From: Caenimonas aquaedulcis
GTDB taxonomy: Bacteria; Pseudomonadota; Gammaproteobacteria; Burkholderiales; Burkholderiaceae_C
NCBI RefSeq assembly: GCF_015831345.1
Contig: NZ_JADWYS010000001.1
Span: 568,118-632,117, forward strand
Length of the DNA: 64,000 bases
Direction of reading: 5' to 3'
Shown: piece after piece, positions 35,633 through 45,175 of the stretch
How positions within the stretch are numbered: position 1 is the first letter of the stretch
Layout of the letters: the number at the start of each line of letters is the position of its first letter
Made by a program: the position numbers and the translations under genes
Notes under the pieces: model-generated
Told to the model about the DNA's origin: nothing
The model's database searches: none
The model's input: the letters and a program-made list of their open reading frames with translations, nothing else

Positions 35633-36166
35633 CTACTGAGCCGAGGCGCGAACGAACACAGCGGCGCTGGGACCGGTGCCGCTCGCTGGCGCGGAGATGG
35701 AGGCGGTGGTTGCCCCGGTGGCGATCGAGGTGTTGGGCACCGCCGATGTCCAGGAGGCTGCCTGGATCGGGTTGCTGCGCTCTTGCAACCACGCGCCGTG
35801 CTGATCGGTGTACATCAGCTGCGCGTTGCCCGAGGGCGTGAGCGTCAGGGCAATGTCAGTGGTGGAAGGCAGGGCGCTGGGCACCGTGACGTTGACGAAG
35901 CCTGGTCCCCAGCTGCTGGCATAACGCACCTGGCGGCTGATGGTGGCGGTCGGGCCGGAGGACGACAGCACCGTGGTCAGCACATAGGTGGGAGCTCCGC
36001 CCGTGGGGGCGACTCTGCCGATCATCGAGTTGACGGGATTGTCGAACACGATGACGCCGTTCTCGCCGGGGAAGGTGGCATGGGCGGTACTCACCGCCGC
36101 GGCCAGCGCCAGTGCGGCGACGGCTGCGGCTATTTGCGACTTGCGGGGAAACGCGGAAACAAGCAT
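35633..36166 (-). CDS. Secreted protein, paralog B
   Basis: 177 residues with a signal peptide (IAAAVAALALAAAVSTAHA) followed by TFPGENG. The N-terminus and the C-terminal half (LMYTDQHGAWLQERSNPIQA, TTASISAPASGTGPSAAVFV) closely match paralog A, but the propeller-like middle is absent. Function unknown. A conserved block lies upstream at the same distance as in paralog A. Confidence 0.78.
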   Translation of the reverse strand: MLVSAFPRKSQIAAAVAALALAAAVSTAHATFPGENGVIVFDNPVNSMIGRVAPTGGAPTYVLTTVLSSSGPTATISRQVRYASSWGPGFVNVTVPSALPSTTDIALTLTPSGNAQLMYTDQHGAWLQERSNPIQAASWTSAVPNTSIATGATTASISAPASGTGPSAAVFVRASAQ

Positions 36167-36235
36167 CTCGGTTTTGCATTTGTTGTTGAGGGGCTCCGAT
36201 CATCTCCGCATCGATTCGTCACTCAGTCCTTGTTT

Positions 36236-36256
36236 GTGACTTCTTCATGATGAATG
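36236..36256 (-). promoter_or_regulatory. Conserved upstream block of secreted paralog B
   Basis: Read on the minus strand, TTCATCATGAAGAAGTCAC with flanks, 69 bp before the paralog B start. It matches the block upstream of paralog A over about 18 bases with three or four mismatches, and the surrounding leaders also share short stretches (ATGATC/ATGATG, CCCC-CAAC). A common regulator is inferred. Confidence 0.55.
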
Positions 36257-36291
36257 GTTAGGATGCAAAGCCCGCTTCACCTTACGCCTTC

Positions 36292-37242
36292 GTGACTTTC
36301 CTTCCCGAATACCCGCAACTCACGCGCGCCATGCGCTCCGTGCTCGAACGCATGGCGCGCGCGGGCTACGCGCCCATCCATACGCAGACCGCGGCCGACG
36401 CCAAGGCGTCCTATGAAAAGGGCTCCGGCGTGCTCGAAGTGCCCAAGGCGCCGCTCGCCCGTGTCGAGGACTTCCGCATCGCGGCGTCCGATGGCTACGC
36501 AATTCCCGCCAGGCTTTATGCCCCCAGCGAAGAAAAACTACCGGCGCTGATGTACTTCCATGGGGGCGGCTTCACCATCGGCAGCATCGATTCGCACGAC
36601 ATCCTGTGCCGCGAGCTGAGCCGGTTGAGCGGATGCGCGGTCGTGTCGGTGGGTTACCGCCTCGCGCCCGAATTCAGGTTCCCGACCGCGTTCGGCGACG
36701 CATGGGATGCGCTCCAGTGGCTCGGTGCGCACGGCGGCGAGCGCGGACTGCGCACGGACAGGATGGCCGTGGGCGGCGACAGCGCGGGGGGCACGCTCGC
36801 GGCCACCTGCGCGATCCTCGCGCGCGATGCGGGGTTGCCTGTCGCGCTGCAACTGCTCTTCTATCCCGGCTGCGCCGCCACCACCGACGCGCCGTCGCAC
36901 ACGCGATACGCGCAGGGCCTCGTGCTTGAGCAGGAACACATCGACTGGTTCTTCGACCAGTTCATCGCGCGAGGCAACCGCGCCGACTGGCGTTTCGCGC
37001 CGCTCGAGGCGCCCGACGTGGAAGGCGTGGCGCCGGCCTGGTTCGGCCTGGCCGAGTGCGACCCGCTAGTGGACGACGGCATCGCGTACGCGGATAAACT
37101 CCGGGCTGCCGGCGTCGCCGTGGATCTGGAGATCTACCGCGGTGTCACCCACGAATTCATCAAGATGGGCCGTGCACTTCCAGAAGCCAGACAAGCCCAT
37201 TCCGACGCCGCGCGGGCCCTCGCGTCCGCCCTGACACCATGA
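36292..37242 (+). CDS. Alpha/beta hydrolase, hormone-sensitive lipase family
   Basis: 316 residues from GTG at 36292. HSL-family motifs are complete: oxyanion YFHGGGFTIGS, nucleophile VGGDSAGGTLAAT, catalytic Asp in LAECDPLVDDG and His in GVTHEFIKMG. It likely hydrolyses short-chain acyl or aryl esters. No signal peptide. Its stop overlaps the next ATG by 4 bp (ATGA), linking it to a thioesterase-acetyltransferase fusion. Confidence 0.92.
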   Translation: MTFLPEYPQLTRAMRSVLERMARAGYAPIHTQTAADAKASYEKGSGVLEVPKAPLARVEDFRIAASDGYAIPARLYAPSEEKLPALMYFHGGGFTIGSIDSHDILCRELSRLSGCAVVSVGYRLAPEFRFPTAFGDAWDALQWLGAHGGERGLRTDRMAVGGDSAGGTLAATCAILARDAGLPVALQLLFYPGCAATTDAPSHTRYAQGLVLEQEHIDWFFDQFIARGNRADWRFAPLEAPDVEGVAPAWFGLAECDPLVDDGIAYADKLRAAGVAVDLEIYRGVTHEFIKMGRALPEARQAHSDAARALASALTP

Positions 37243-38105
37243 AAAGACAAGACTTCCGGTTCTTCCACCGCCTGCGGGTCCGCTGGGCCGAAGTGGACAT
37301 GCAGAAGATCGTGTTCAACGCGCACTACCTCATGTACTTCGACACGGCCGTCGCCGACTACTGGCGCGCGCTGGCCCTGCCGTACGAGGAGGCAATGCAC
37401 CAGCTGGGCGGCGATCTCTACGTGAAGAAGGCCACGGTCGAATTCCACGCCTCGGCGCGCATGGACGACAGGCTGGACGTCGCGCTCAAGTGCGCGAAGC
37501 TCGGCAACTCGTCGATGACGTTCACCGGTGCGATCTTCTGCGGCGACCAGCTGCTCATCACGTGCGAGCTCATCTACGTCTTCGCCGATCCCGCGACGCA
37601 GACCTCGCGCCCGATCCCGCAGGCGCTGCGCGAAACGCTGCTCGGCTACGAGGCGGGCGAGGCCATGGTCCGAGTCGATACCGGGCGCTGGAAAGACCTC
37701 GGCGAACACGCGGGGCGCCTGCGCACGGAGGTTTTCGTGCAGGAGCAGAAGATTCCGGCGGAGATGGAATGGGACGATGGCGACGCGGTCGCCCTCCACG
37801 CCGTCGCCTACAACCGGCTCGGCCAGCCCGTGGCCACCGGGCGGCTGCTGCAGCACGAACCGGGCATCGCGCGCGTCGGCCGCATGGCGGTGCACCGTGC
37901 CTTGCGCGGCGCCGGGGTCGGACGGCAGGTCCTGCAGGCGCTCATGACAGCAGCGTCCGCGCGCGGCGACTGGGAAGTCATGCTGCACGCGCAGCGCAGC
38001 GCGGAAGACTTCTACCTGGGCCTGGGGTTCAAGCCGCGCGGCGAACCCTTCGAGGAAGCCGGCATCGCCCATATCGAGATGGCACGCCCGCTCGTGGTGG
38101 GCTGA
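37239..38105 (+). CDS. Fusion of YbgC/FadM-type thioesterase and GNAT acetyltransferase
   Basis: 288 residues with two folds in one frame. Residues 8-135 form a 4-hydroxybenzoyl-CoA thioesterase-like hotdog domain with the YbgC aspartate region (RWAEVDMQKIVFNAHYLMYF). Residues 150-285 form a GNAT domain with an acetyl-CoA loop (VHRALRGAGVGRQVLQALM) and the closing FYLGLGFKPRGEPF. The combination suggests an acyl-CoA hydrolase coupled to, or regulated by, an N-acyltransferase; the true substrates are unknown. No frameshift or internal stop is seen. Confidence 0.9.
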   Translation: MKRQDFRFFHRLRVRWAEVDMQKIVFNAHYLMYFDTAVADYWRALALPYEEAMHQLGGDLYVKKATVEFHASARMDDRLDVALKCAKLGNSSMTFTGAIFCGDQLLITCELIYVFADPATQTSRPIPQALRETLLGYEAGEAMVRVDTGRWKDLGEHAGRLRTEVFVQEQKIPAEMEWDDGDAVALHAVAYNRLGQPVATGRLLQHEPGIARVGRMAVHRALRGAGVGRQVLQALMTAASARGDWEVMLHAQRSAEDFYLGLGFKPRGEPFEEAGIAHIEMARPLVVG

Positions 38106-38108
38106 CCG

Positions 38109-40367
38109 ATGGCGCGAAAGAGGAAGCCCCGGGCGGAAGGTCCAGCCCCCGCCGTTGCAGCGCCGCCCGCTGCCGCGCCCTCGCAGAACCTCCCTCCCGA
38201 AGCCGGCGCGGGCATCGTCGCCGTGTTCGCGCTGATGATGTTCGTGGCGCCGGCCATCGGCGTGCCCAACGAGGAGATGCTGCAGGACACGCTGAAGTCC
38301 ATCGTCGTCTCCATCGCGGTGCTGGGCGCGGCGCTCATGTTCTTCTGGGACCTGCGCCGCAGCGGCCGCCCTCTGCGCTGGCACGCCGTGCTGTGGCTGC
38401 CGCTGCTGCTCATGGCTTACGCGCTGGGCAGCATGGCCTGGTCACATACCTTCCTGGGCGGCGTCGAGTCGATCCGCTGGTTCATCTTCAGCCTGCTCGC
38501 GTGGCTCGGGCTCAACACGCTGGCCCGCGACCGGCTGCCCACGCTGGCCTGGGGCATCCACGCCGGCGCCGTCCTCACCTCGCTCTGGGCGGCGCTGCAG
38601 TTCTGGACGGAGTTCAGCTTCTTCCCCCAGGGCCCGCACCCGGCCTCCACCTTCGTCAACCGCAATTTTTTCGCCGAGTTCGCAGTGTGCACGCTGCCGT
38701 TCTCGGCGATGCTCCTCGCGCGGGCGCGCAAGAGCTCGGTGATCGCGCTGCTGGCCGCCAGCACGGCATTCGTGATCACCGCCATCCTGATGACGGGCAC
38801 GCGCAGCGCATTGATCGCGCTGTGGCTGCAGTTGGGCATCGTGCTGCCTGCGATCGCCTGGCGCTCCCGCGGACAGCTGGCCATGTTCCAGTGGAACCGC
38901 GGACTGCGCGTGCTCGCTGCGGGCCTGCTTGTCGGCACCGTGGCCGGGCTGGGCTCCATCCCGACCGGCGATCCGCGCATCGCGGAGGAGGGCAGGGGAC
39001 TCACGGCGCTGGAGCGCGGCTTCAAGCGCACCGGGTCGATCTCCGCCAGCGACCCATCGCTGGGCATCCGCATGGTGATGTGGAAGGCGACGATGAACGT
39101 TATCGAGCGCCGGCCGCTGCAGGGCGTGGGGGCGGGCGCCTGGGAAAGCGAGATCCCGTTGTACCAGGCCGCCGGTACGCAGCTCGAAACGGACTACTAC
39201 GTGCACAACGAATTCCTGCAGTTGCTGGCGGAATACGGCGTCGCGGGATGGCTGTTCCTCATCGGCCTGGCGGCCTGGCTGGCGGTGTCGGCGTGGCGCA
39301 CCTGGAGGGCCGCCACCCCCGAAGAACGCGCCGATGCGCCGTGGCGCGCGATGTTCCTGTGCAGCCTGCTCGCGCTGATGATCGTGAGCAACGTGGGTTT
39401 TCCGTGGCGCATGGCCGCGACCGGCGCCCTGTTCTCGCTGTGCCTCGCGGGCATCGCCGCGTCGGACGCGCGGCTCGGGATCGCGGGTCGCTGGTCCGCC
39501 ATGCGCATGCGCTGGAACCCGGCCATGGCGAATCCATTGATCGGCTCGGCCATCGGCTGTCTGGCCCTCGCGGCCTACATCACGCTGCACGCGGCCGAGA
39601 GCGAACGCAAGATCGTCTCGGCGACCAAGATTGCCCTGACGATCTCGGGCTCCGCGAACCCGAACGATCCGCGCTGGAACCCGAAAAAGGAGGAGATGCT
39701 CGCGCTCATCCGGGACGGCGTCGCGCTCAATCCGCACTACCGCAAGATCACGCCGATGGTGGCCGACGAGCTCGCGCGCTGGGGCGACTGGAAGAACGCC
39801 ATCTGGATCTGGGAGAGTGTGCTGTCCTCGCGGCCCAATGTCGTCGCGATCCTTGCGAACGTGGCGCGGGGGTACCTGAGCATCGGCCAGCCCGACGTCG
39901 CCCAGCGCTACTTCGAGCGCGCACAGCGCATCCAGCCCAATGCACCGGCGGTGCGCTCGCTCGAGGTCGTGCTGCTCAGCCGCACGGGCCGAGAGGCGCA
40001 GGCCCTGCAGCGCGCACGCGAGTCGATCGGCCAGGGCATCGTGGACTTCGACCTCGCGAGCGCCGCTTTCGTGCTGGCGGATCGTGCGGGGGACTACGCG
40101 TTCGCCGATAGGGCGATGCGCCTGAAGATCGAAGGCTGGCCGCAGAGCGCGGTGCAAGGCTGGCTTCAACTCGGGGACATGTATGCGCTGCGCGCCAAGG
40201 CGCCGGACAAGGCGGTGGCCGCGTACCGGGAAGGCCTCGCCTTGATCCCGCCGGCGCGGCGCGAGGGCGTGCTGCAGCAGATGCCGGCGGACTACGCAGC
40301 GAAGATGCGCGTGCCGGGCGCGGTGCCCGCCGCGCCGCGCCCTCAGACGTCGGCGAGCAGCGGGTAA
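38109..40367 (+). CDS. O-antigen ligase/Wzy-like membrane protein with TPR tail
   Basis: 752 residues. A proline/alanine-rich N-terminus is followed by about ten membrane helices and a large loop. The region around TFVNRNFFAEF, LMTGTRSALIALW and GAGAWESEIP to YYVHNEFLQLLAEYG matches the Wzy_C ligase pattern, with the conserved Arg and His of the loop. The C-terminal ~200 residues contain TPR-like helices (ANVARGYLSIGQPDVAQRYF, WLQLGDMYALRAKAPDKAVA). Expected role: transfer of lipid-linked glycan to lipid A or to a protein such as pilin; no glycan gene cluster is adjacent. Confidence 0.85.
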   Translation: MARKRKPRAEGPAPAVAAPPAAAPSQNLPPEAGAGIVAVFALMMFVAPAIGVPNEEMLQDTLKSIVVSIAVLGAALMFFWDLRRSGRPLRWHAVLWLPLLLMAYALGSMAWSHTFLGGVESIRWFIFSLLAWLGLNTLARDRLPTLAWGIHAGAVLTSLWAALQFWTEFSFFPQGPHPASTFVNRNFFAEFAVCTLPFSAMLLARARKSSVIALLAASTAFVITAILMTGTRSALIALWLQLGIVLPAIAWRSRGQLAMFQWNRGLRVLAAGLLVGTVAGLGSIPTGDPRIAEEGRGLTALERGFKRTGSISASDPSLGIRMVMWKATMNVIERRPLQGVGAGAWESEIPLYQAAGTQLETDYYVHNEFLQLLAEYGVAGWLFLIGLAAWLAVSAWRTWRAATPEERADAPWRAMFLCSLLALMIVSNVGFPWRMAATGALFSLCLAGIAASDARLGIAGRWSAMRMRWNPAMANPLIGSAIGCLALAAYITLHAAESERKIVSATKIALTISGSANPNDPRWNPKKEEMLALIRDGVALNPHYRKITPMVADELARWGDWKNAIWIWESVLSSRPNVVAILANVARGYLSIGQPDVAQRYFERAQRIQPNAPAVRSLEVVLLSRTGREAQALQRARESIGQGIVDFDLASAAFVLADRAGDYAFADRAMRLKIEGWPQSAVQGWLQLGDMYALRAKAPDKAVAAYREGLALIPPARREGVLQQMPADYAAKMRVPGAVPAAPRPQTSASSG

Positions 40368-41260
40368 GGAGGCGGCTGCAACAGCAGGCGCGGGCCGTCG
40401 GGCGCGCCCAGTGTCACGGCGCCGCCGGCCGTGGCGGCCAATTGCAGGGACACGATGGCGTCCCAGCCTCCCGCCGGCGCGGCAGCGGCCTGCGCGATCA
40501 CGCCGCAGGGTTGCTCCGCATCCGAATCATGGAACAGCTCCTGGCCCACAGACATAGGCGCGTCGCCGTGCGCAAGCCAAGCACGGCGCTTCAGCGTGCC
40601 GCGGAACTGGCTGCGCGCCACGACTTCCTGCCCGGGGTAGCACCCCTTCTTGAAGTTCACGCCGCCGACCGATTCGTAGTTCAGCATCTGCGGCACGAGT
40701 GCCTCGACGATGGGCGCGGTGATGGTGGCGACACCCGCGCGCACATCGCCCCATTGCCAGCGCGATTCGTCCATCGTGGCGCCCTCGGGCGGCGCACTGC
40801 CAGCCGGTGCGATCGCCAGGGCACGCGCCTGGCCGTCGGCCGGGTACAGGCGCACGAAGCTTGCAGGGCCGATGTCCATGCGGTCCCACGGCTCGCCGGC
40901 GGCCGGCAGGTTCCGCGTCACTGCGTCGCCGGCGACACCGTACAGCGCATGGTCGGGCGTTGCGTCGCGCAATCTGGCTTTGGCGCGCAGCACGAACATG
41001 GACAGGCGCTTCAGCGTGGGCGCCAGGATGTCGCGGCTCATCACGAGCAGGAATGCCGTGGGGGCGGTCCGGATGCCGATGAAACTCGCCTGCATCCGCC
41101 CCTTGGCCGTGCAATACGCGGACAGCCGCGCATGGGCCATGTCCAGGAGCGCGAAGTCCTGCGTCATCTGGCCTTGCAGGAAGGTCGCGGCGTCGTCGCC
41201 CTCGACCACGATCACGCCGAGGTGGCTCAGCGGTGTTACACCATTCAGGGCATCAGTCAT
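40343..41260 (-). CDS. ygfZ: YgfZ/GcvT-fold folate-binding protein
   Basis: 305 residues from ATG at 41260. The family signature is intact (KKGCYPGQEVVARSQFRG), and the N-terminal VVVEGDDAATFLQGQMTQDF region matches YgfZ. It assists iron-sulfur cluster assembly or repair in a folate-dependent way. It is divergent from mltG, a common arrangement in beta-proteobacteria, and overlaps the ligase gene tail to tail by 25 bp. The frame is open far upstream, but that part antisenses mltG. Confidence 0.92.
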   Translation of the reverse strand: MTDALNGVTPLSHLGVIVVEGDDAATFLQGQMTQDFALLDMAHARLSAYCTAKGRMQASFIGIRTAPTAFLLVMSRDILAPTLKRLSMFVLRAKARLRDATPDHALYGVAGDAVTRNLPAAGEPWDRMDIGPASFVRLYPADGQARALAIAPAGSAPPEGATMDESRWQWGDVRAGVATITAPIVEALVPQMLNYESVGGVNFKKGCYPGQEVVARSQFRGTLKRRAWLAHGDAPMSVGQELFHDSDAEQPCGVIAQAAAAPAGGWDAIVSLQLAATAGGAVTLGAPDGPRLLLQPPPYPLLADV

Positions 41261-41314
41261 GCCTGAATTATCATCGTCGCTCCAATTCAACAGATGGCAT
41301 AGGGGCAGCAACCG

Positions 41315-42313
41315 GTGCGCAGATTCCTGGGGACGGTTTTCCTGCTCGCGGCGCTGGCCGCCATCGCAGCCGGTGTCGCGGGCTGGTGGTGGGTGCATCA
41401 ACCGCTGCGCCTCGCCACGCCTTCCGTCGATCTCTCGATCGAGCCCGGCACCTTGCCGCGCGGCGTCGCGCAGTCCGTGAAGGACGCGGGCGTCGACGTG
41501 AATCCCGACCTGCTGTACGCGTGGTTTCGCGTGTCGGGCCAGGGGCGGCAGATCAAGGCGGGCAGTTACGAGCTGGAATCGGGCATCACCCCGGTCACGT
41601 TGCTGTCCAAGCTCGCACGCGGCGAGGAGTCGCTGCGGGCGGTGACGTTCGTCGAGGGCTGGAACATCCGCCAGGTGCGGGCGGCGCTTGCGAAGGAAGA
41701 TGCGCTCAGGCAGGATTCGCGCGCCTTGAACGACGACGCGTTGATGAGCATGCTCGGCCGGCCGGGCGTGCATCCGGAGGGGCGCTTCTTTCCGGACACG
41801 TACACGTTCGCCAAGGGCTCCAGCGACATCGCCGTGCTGCGCCGCGCGATGCGCGCCATGGACAAGCGCCTGGCCGCCGCGTGGGCGCAGCGCACGCCCG
41901 GCGCCGCGGTGAAGACGCCTGACGAGGCGCTGATCCTCGCGAGCATCGTCGAGAAGGAGACGGGCAAGGCGGCCGATCGCGGCATGGTCGCGTCGGTCTT
42001 CACCAACCGGCTGCGCGCGGGCATGCCGCTGCAGACGGATCCCACGGTCATCTACGGCCTGGGCGCGTCGTTCGACGGCAACCTGCACAAGAAGGACCTG
42101 CAGACCGACACGCCATGGAACACGTACACGCGTTCGGGCCTGCCGCCCACGCCGATCGCGATGCCGGGCAAGCCATCGCTCCTGGCCGCGGTGCAGCCGC
42201 CGGAAAGCAAGGCCCTGTATTTCGTCGCGCGGGGGGACGGCACGAGCCAGTTCAGCGGCTCCCTCGACGAGCACAATCGCGCGGTGAACAAGTACCAGCG
42301 CAATCGCCCATGA
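41315..42313 (+). CDS. mltG: Endolytic murein transglycosylase MltG
   Basis: 332 residues from GTG at 41315. An N-terminal membrane anchor ([18 protein letters not shown]) precedes a LysM-like part and the YceG domain. The catalytic glutamate lies in [32 protein letters not shown] and [17 protein letters not shown] are further hallmarks. It cleaves nascent peptidoglycan strands at the inner-membrane surface. It starts the mltG-tmk-holB-pilZ-tatD run; its TGA overlaps the tmk ATG. Confidence 0.96.
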   Translation: MRRFLGTVFLLAALAAIAAGVAGWWWVHQPLRLATPSVDLSIEPGTLPRGVAQSVKDAGVDVNPDLLYAWFRVSGQGRQIKAGSYELESGITPVTLLSKLARGEESLRAVTFVEGWNIRQVRAALAKEDALRQDSRALNDDALMSMLGRPGVHPEGRFFPDTYTFAKGSSDIAVLRRAMRAMDKRLAAAWAQRTPGAAVKTPDEALILASIVEKETGKAADRGMVASVFTNRLRAGMPLQTDPTVIYGLGASFDGNLHKKDLQTDTPWNTYTRSGLPPTPIAMPGKPSLLAAVQPPESKALYFVARGDGTSQFSGSLDEHNRAVNKYQRNRP

Positions 42314-42954
42314 CCAGGGGCGTCTTCATCAGCTTCGAAGGCATCGACGGGGCGGGCAAGTCCAGCCACGTCGGGAGCCTCGCGCAGGCGTTCCGCACGC
42401 AGGGCCGGCAGGTGACCGTGACGCGCGAGCCCGGCGGCACCCCGCTGGCCGAGAAGCTGCGCGCCCTGGCGCTGAACGAAGCGATGGATCCGCTGACCGA
42501 GGCGCTCGTCATGTTCGCGGCACGGCGCGACCACCTGCTGCAGGTGATCGAGCCGGCGCTCGCCCGCGGCGACGTGGTGCTGTGCGACCGCTTCACCGAC
42601 GCGACCTTCGCCTACCAGGGCGCGGGCCGGGGATTCGATCTCGACGTGCTGCACGGGCTTGAGCGCTGGGTGCAGGCGGTCGAGGCCCTGCCCGCCGGCA
42701 GCCTGCGCCAACCCGATGTAACGCTCTGGTTCGATCTTGCGCCGGAGACGGCGGCGCAGCGGCTCGCAGGCGCGCGCGTCCCGGACAAGTTCGAGTCGCA
42801 GCCCGTCGAATTCTTCCGGCGGGTCGCGAGCGGATACGAGGCGCGCATGCAAGCCGACCCCGGCCGGTTCGAGCGCATCGCCGCCGACCGGCCGCGCGAG
42901 GCGGTGTGGCAGAGCGTGCAAGCCTGCCTGGAGGCGCGCGGATGGCTGAAGTGA
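42310..42954 (+). CDS. tmk: Thymidylate kinase
   Basis: 214 residues. The P-loop [15 protein letters not shown], the DRF-type dTMP motif ([19 protein letters not shown]) and the [13 protein letters not shown] segment identify Tmk, which phosphorylates dTMP to dTDP. ATG overlaps the mltG stop by 4 bp; the 3' end overlaps holB by 13 bp. Confidence 0.97.
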   Translation: MTRGVFISFEGIDGAGKSSHVGSLAQAFRTQGRQVTVTREPGGTPLAEKLRALALNEAMDPLTEALVMFAARRDHLLQVIEPALARGDVVLCDRFTDATFAYQGAGRGFDLDVLHGLERWVQAVEALPAGSLRQPDVTLWFDLAPETAAQRLAGARVPDKFESQPVEFFRRVASGYEARMQADPGRFERIAADRPREAVWQSVQACLEARGWLK

Positions 42955-43946
42955 ACGCGGGTCCGCCGTGGATCGCCGCGCAGGCGGAGCGCCTCCTGGC
43001 CCAGCGCGGCCATGCGTGGCTGCTGCAGGGCCCCTCGGGACTCGGCCAATACGGCCTCGCCATCCGGCTCGCCAGAGCTTGGCTGTGCGACGAACCGACA
43101 CCGCAAGGCGCCTGTGGGCATTGCGCCAGCTGCCACGCGTTCGACGTGCGCGCGCACACGGACCTGTGCGTGCTGATGCCCGAAACCCTGATGCTGGAGC
43201 TCGAGTGGCCGCTGGGCGAGAAGGCGCAAAAGGAGATCGACGGGAAGGACCGCAAGCCCAGCAAGGAAATCCGGGTCGATGCAATGCGCGACGCCGTGGA
43301 ATTCGCGCAGCGCACCAGCGGAAGAGGGCGCGGCAAGGTGGTGCTCGTGTACCCGGCGGAGCGCATGAACCACGTCACGGCGAATACCCTCCTGAAGACG
43401 CTGGAAGAGCCGGCCGGGGACCTGCGCTTCGTGCTGGCGAGCGAAGCCGCGCACCAGCTGCTGCCCACGATACGCAGCCGCTGCCTGGCGCACACCATGG
43501 TCTGGCCGGGTGAAGAGGACTCGCTTTCCTGGCTGCAAAGGCAGGACGTCGATCCCGCTGTGGCGAAAAAGCTGCTGCGCGCGGCAGGGGGCCGGCCGGA
43601 AGATGCCCTGGCCTATGCCCGCGCTGGGCTCGACCCCGCGGCGTGGGCGCGCCTGCCCAAGGCGGTTGCGCGCGGCGATGTCTCCGTGGTGTCGGGCTGG
43701 GCGCCGGCCCAGGCGCTCGATGCGCTGCAGAAGCTTTGCCACGACCTACTCGCGACGGCCTGCGGCGCGGCGCCTCGCTTTTTCGAAACGGCGGACCTTC
43801 CAGCGCCTGGCCCGGCCGGCGCCATGGCGGCCTGGTCGCGCGAACTCATGCGCACCGCGCGCACCGTGGAGCATCCCTTCAATGCGGGACTCATGCTCGA
43901 ATCCCTTGTGAGCGGGGCCCGCTCGGCCCTAAACTCAAGGCACTGA
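42942..43946 (+). CDS. holB: DNA polymerase III subunit delta prime
   Basis: 334 residues from ATG at 42942, inside the tmk 3' end. The AAA+ clamp-loader features include a degenerate P-loop ([16 protein letters not shown], Gln in place of Lys, as expected for the non-ATP-binding delta prime), zinc cysteines in CGHCASC, and the [20 protein letters not shown] and [13 protein letters not shown] segments with the SRC motif. It is part of the clamp loader. Confidence 0.95.
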   Translation: MAEVNAGPPWIAAQAERLLAQRGHAWLLQGPSGLGQYGLAIRLARAWLCDEPTPQGACGHCASCHAFDVRAHTDLCVLMPETLMLELEWPLGEKAQKEIDGKDRKPSKEIRVDAMRDAVEFAQRTSGRGRGKVVLVYPAERMNHVTANTLLKTLEEPAGDLRFVLASEAAHQLLPTIRSRCLAHTMVWPGEEDSLSWLQRQDVDPAVAKKLLRAAGGRPEDALAYARAGLDPAAWARLPKAVARGDVSVVSGWAPAQALDALQKLCHDLLATACGAAPRFFETADLPAPGPAGAMAAWSRELMRTARTVEHPFNAGLMLESLVSGARSALNSRH

Positions 43947-43956
43947 ACCGCAAGCC

Positions 43957-44319
43957 ATGAGCACCGCACCGCACTCCACGCCGCGTCCCAGCGTCATCCA
44001 GCTGGCCATCAAGGAAAAGGCCGCGCTGTACGCCGCGTACATCCCGCTGTTCGCGGACGGCGGCGTCTTCATCCCGACGACGCGCGAGTACAAGCTCGGC
44101 GACGACGTCTACGTGCTCCTGTCGCTGCCGGACGATCCCCAGCGCTACCCCGTGGCGGGCAAGGTCGCGTGGGTTACCCCTGCCCGGGCCGCGGCCAACC
44201 GGACGCAGGGCGTCGGCGTTCGTTTTCCCGCCGACGAAAAGTCCAGGCTGCTGAAGATCAAGATCGAAGAGCTCCTGGGCGGCCACCTCGCGTCCGAGCG
44301 CCCCACGCAGACCATCTGA
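43957..44319 (+). CDS. pilZ: PilZ domain protein, type IV pilus assembly
   Basis: 120 residues. Sequence such as YAAYIPLFADGGVFIPTTRE, GDDVYVLLSLPDDPQRYPVA and GVGVRFPADE matches the small PilZ protein itself. It lacks the RxxxR c-di-GMP-binding arginines, as the pilus-assembly PilZ does. It is needed for type IV pilus formation. Starts 10 bp after holB, the usual tmk-holB-pilZ order of this group. Confidence 0.93.
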   Translation: MSTAPHSTPRPSVIQLAIKEKAALYAAYIPLFADGGVFIPTTREYKLGDDVYVLLSLPDDPQRYPVAGKVAWVTPARAAANRTQGVGVRFPADEKSRLLKIKIEELLGGHLASERPTQTI

Positions 44320-44368
44320 GCGCGCCGGCGCTGCGCAAGCCGCCGCGGCGCCCACCCCTTCGCTGTCC

Positions 44369-45175
44369 ATGTACGTCGACTCCCACTGCCACCTCACCGT
44401 CCCGGAACTCGCCGACCAACTGCCGCAGATCCGCGAAGCCATGACCCGGGCCGGCGTGGACCGCGCCCTTTGCATCTGCACCACACTGGAGGAGTTCGAG
44501 GATGTGCACGCGCTGGCCATGCGCTACGACAACTTCTGGTCGACCGTCGGGGTCCACCCGGACAACGAAGGCGTGACCGAACCCACGGTTGCCGACCTGG
44601 TGGAGCGGGCAGGGCGCCCGCGGGTCGTTGCCATCGGGGAGACGGGTCTCGATTACTACGAGATGGAAGCGCGCAAGGGCGGCCGCGCCGTGTCCGACCT
44701 GGACTGGCAGCGGGCCCGCTTCCGCACGCACATCCATGCGGCACGGCAGACCGGCAAGCCGCTCGTGATCCACACCCGCTCGGCGTCCGCCGATACTGTC
44801 GCGATCCTGAAGGAAGAGGGCGAGGACGGGTCGGCCGGCAGCGCCGGCGGGGTGTTCCACTGCTTCACGGAAACGGCCGAAGTCGCCAGGGCGGCCCTCG
44901 ACGCCGGCTTCTACATTTCGTTTTCCGGCATCCTCACCTTCAAGAGCGCACAGGACCTGCGTGACGTGGCAGCCTTCGTCCCCATGGACCGCCTGCTGAT
45001 CGAAACCGACAGCCCCTACCTCGCGCCCGTGCCCTTTCGCGGGAAAACCAACAACCCTTCCTACGTACCGCACGTGGCGATGCAGATCGCGCAGGTTCGG
45101 CAGGTCCCCGTCGAGGACATCGCCGCCGCCACCAGCGCGAATTTCGAACGCCTCTTCAAGGGGGTTTGCGCATGA
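44369..45175 (+). CDS. TatD-family metal-dependent hydrolase
   Basis: 268 residues. The metal ligands of the TIM-barrel are visible: YVDSHCHL, IGETGLDYY, VIHTRSAS, FHCFTETAE and LLIETDSPYLAPVPFRGK. TatD proteins are 3'-5' DNases or related hydrolases used in DNA quality control. It lies 49 bp after pilZ; its stop overlaps the ankyrin gene start (ATGA). Confidence 0.94.
   Translation: MYVDSHCHLTVPELADQLPQIREAMTRAGVDRALCICTTLEEFEDVHALAMRYDNFWSTVGVHPDNEGVTEPTVADLVERAGRPRVVAIGETGLDYYEMEARKGGRAVSDLDWQRARFRTHIHAARQTGKPLVIHTRSASADTVAILKEEGEDGSAGSAGGVFHCFTETAEVARAALDAGFYISFSGILTFKSAQDLRDVAAFVPMDRLLIETDSPYLAPVPFRGKTNNPSYVPHVAMQIAQVRQVPVEDIAAATSANFERLFKGVCA

Noticed and set aside
41261..42274. Upstream extension of the ygfZ frame on the minus strand
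   Set aside because: It is antisense to mltG; the ATG at 41260 fits the conserved YgfZ N-terminus.
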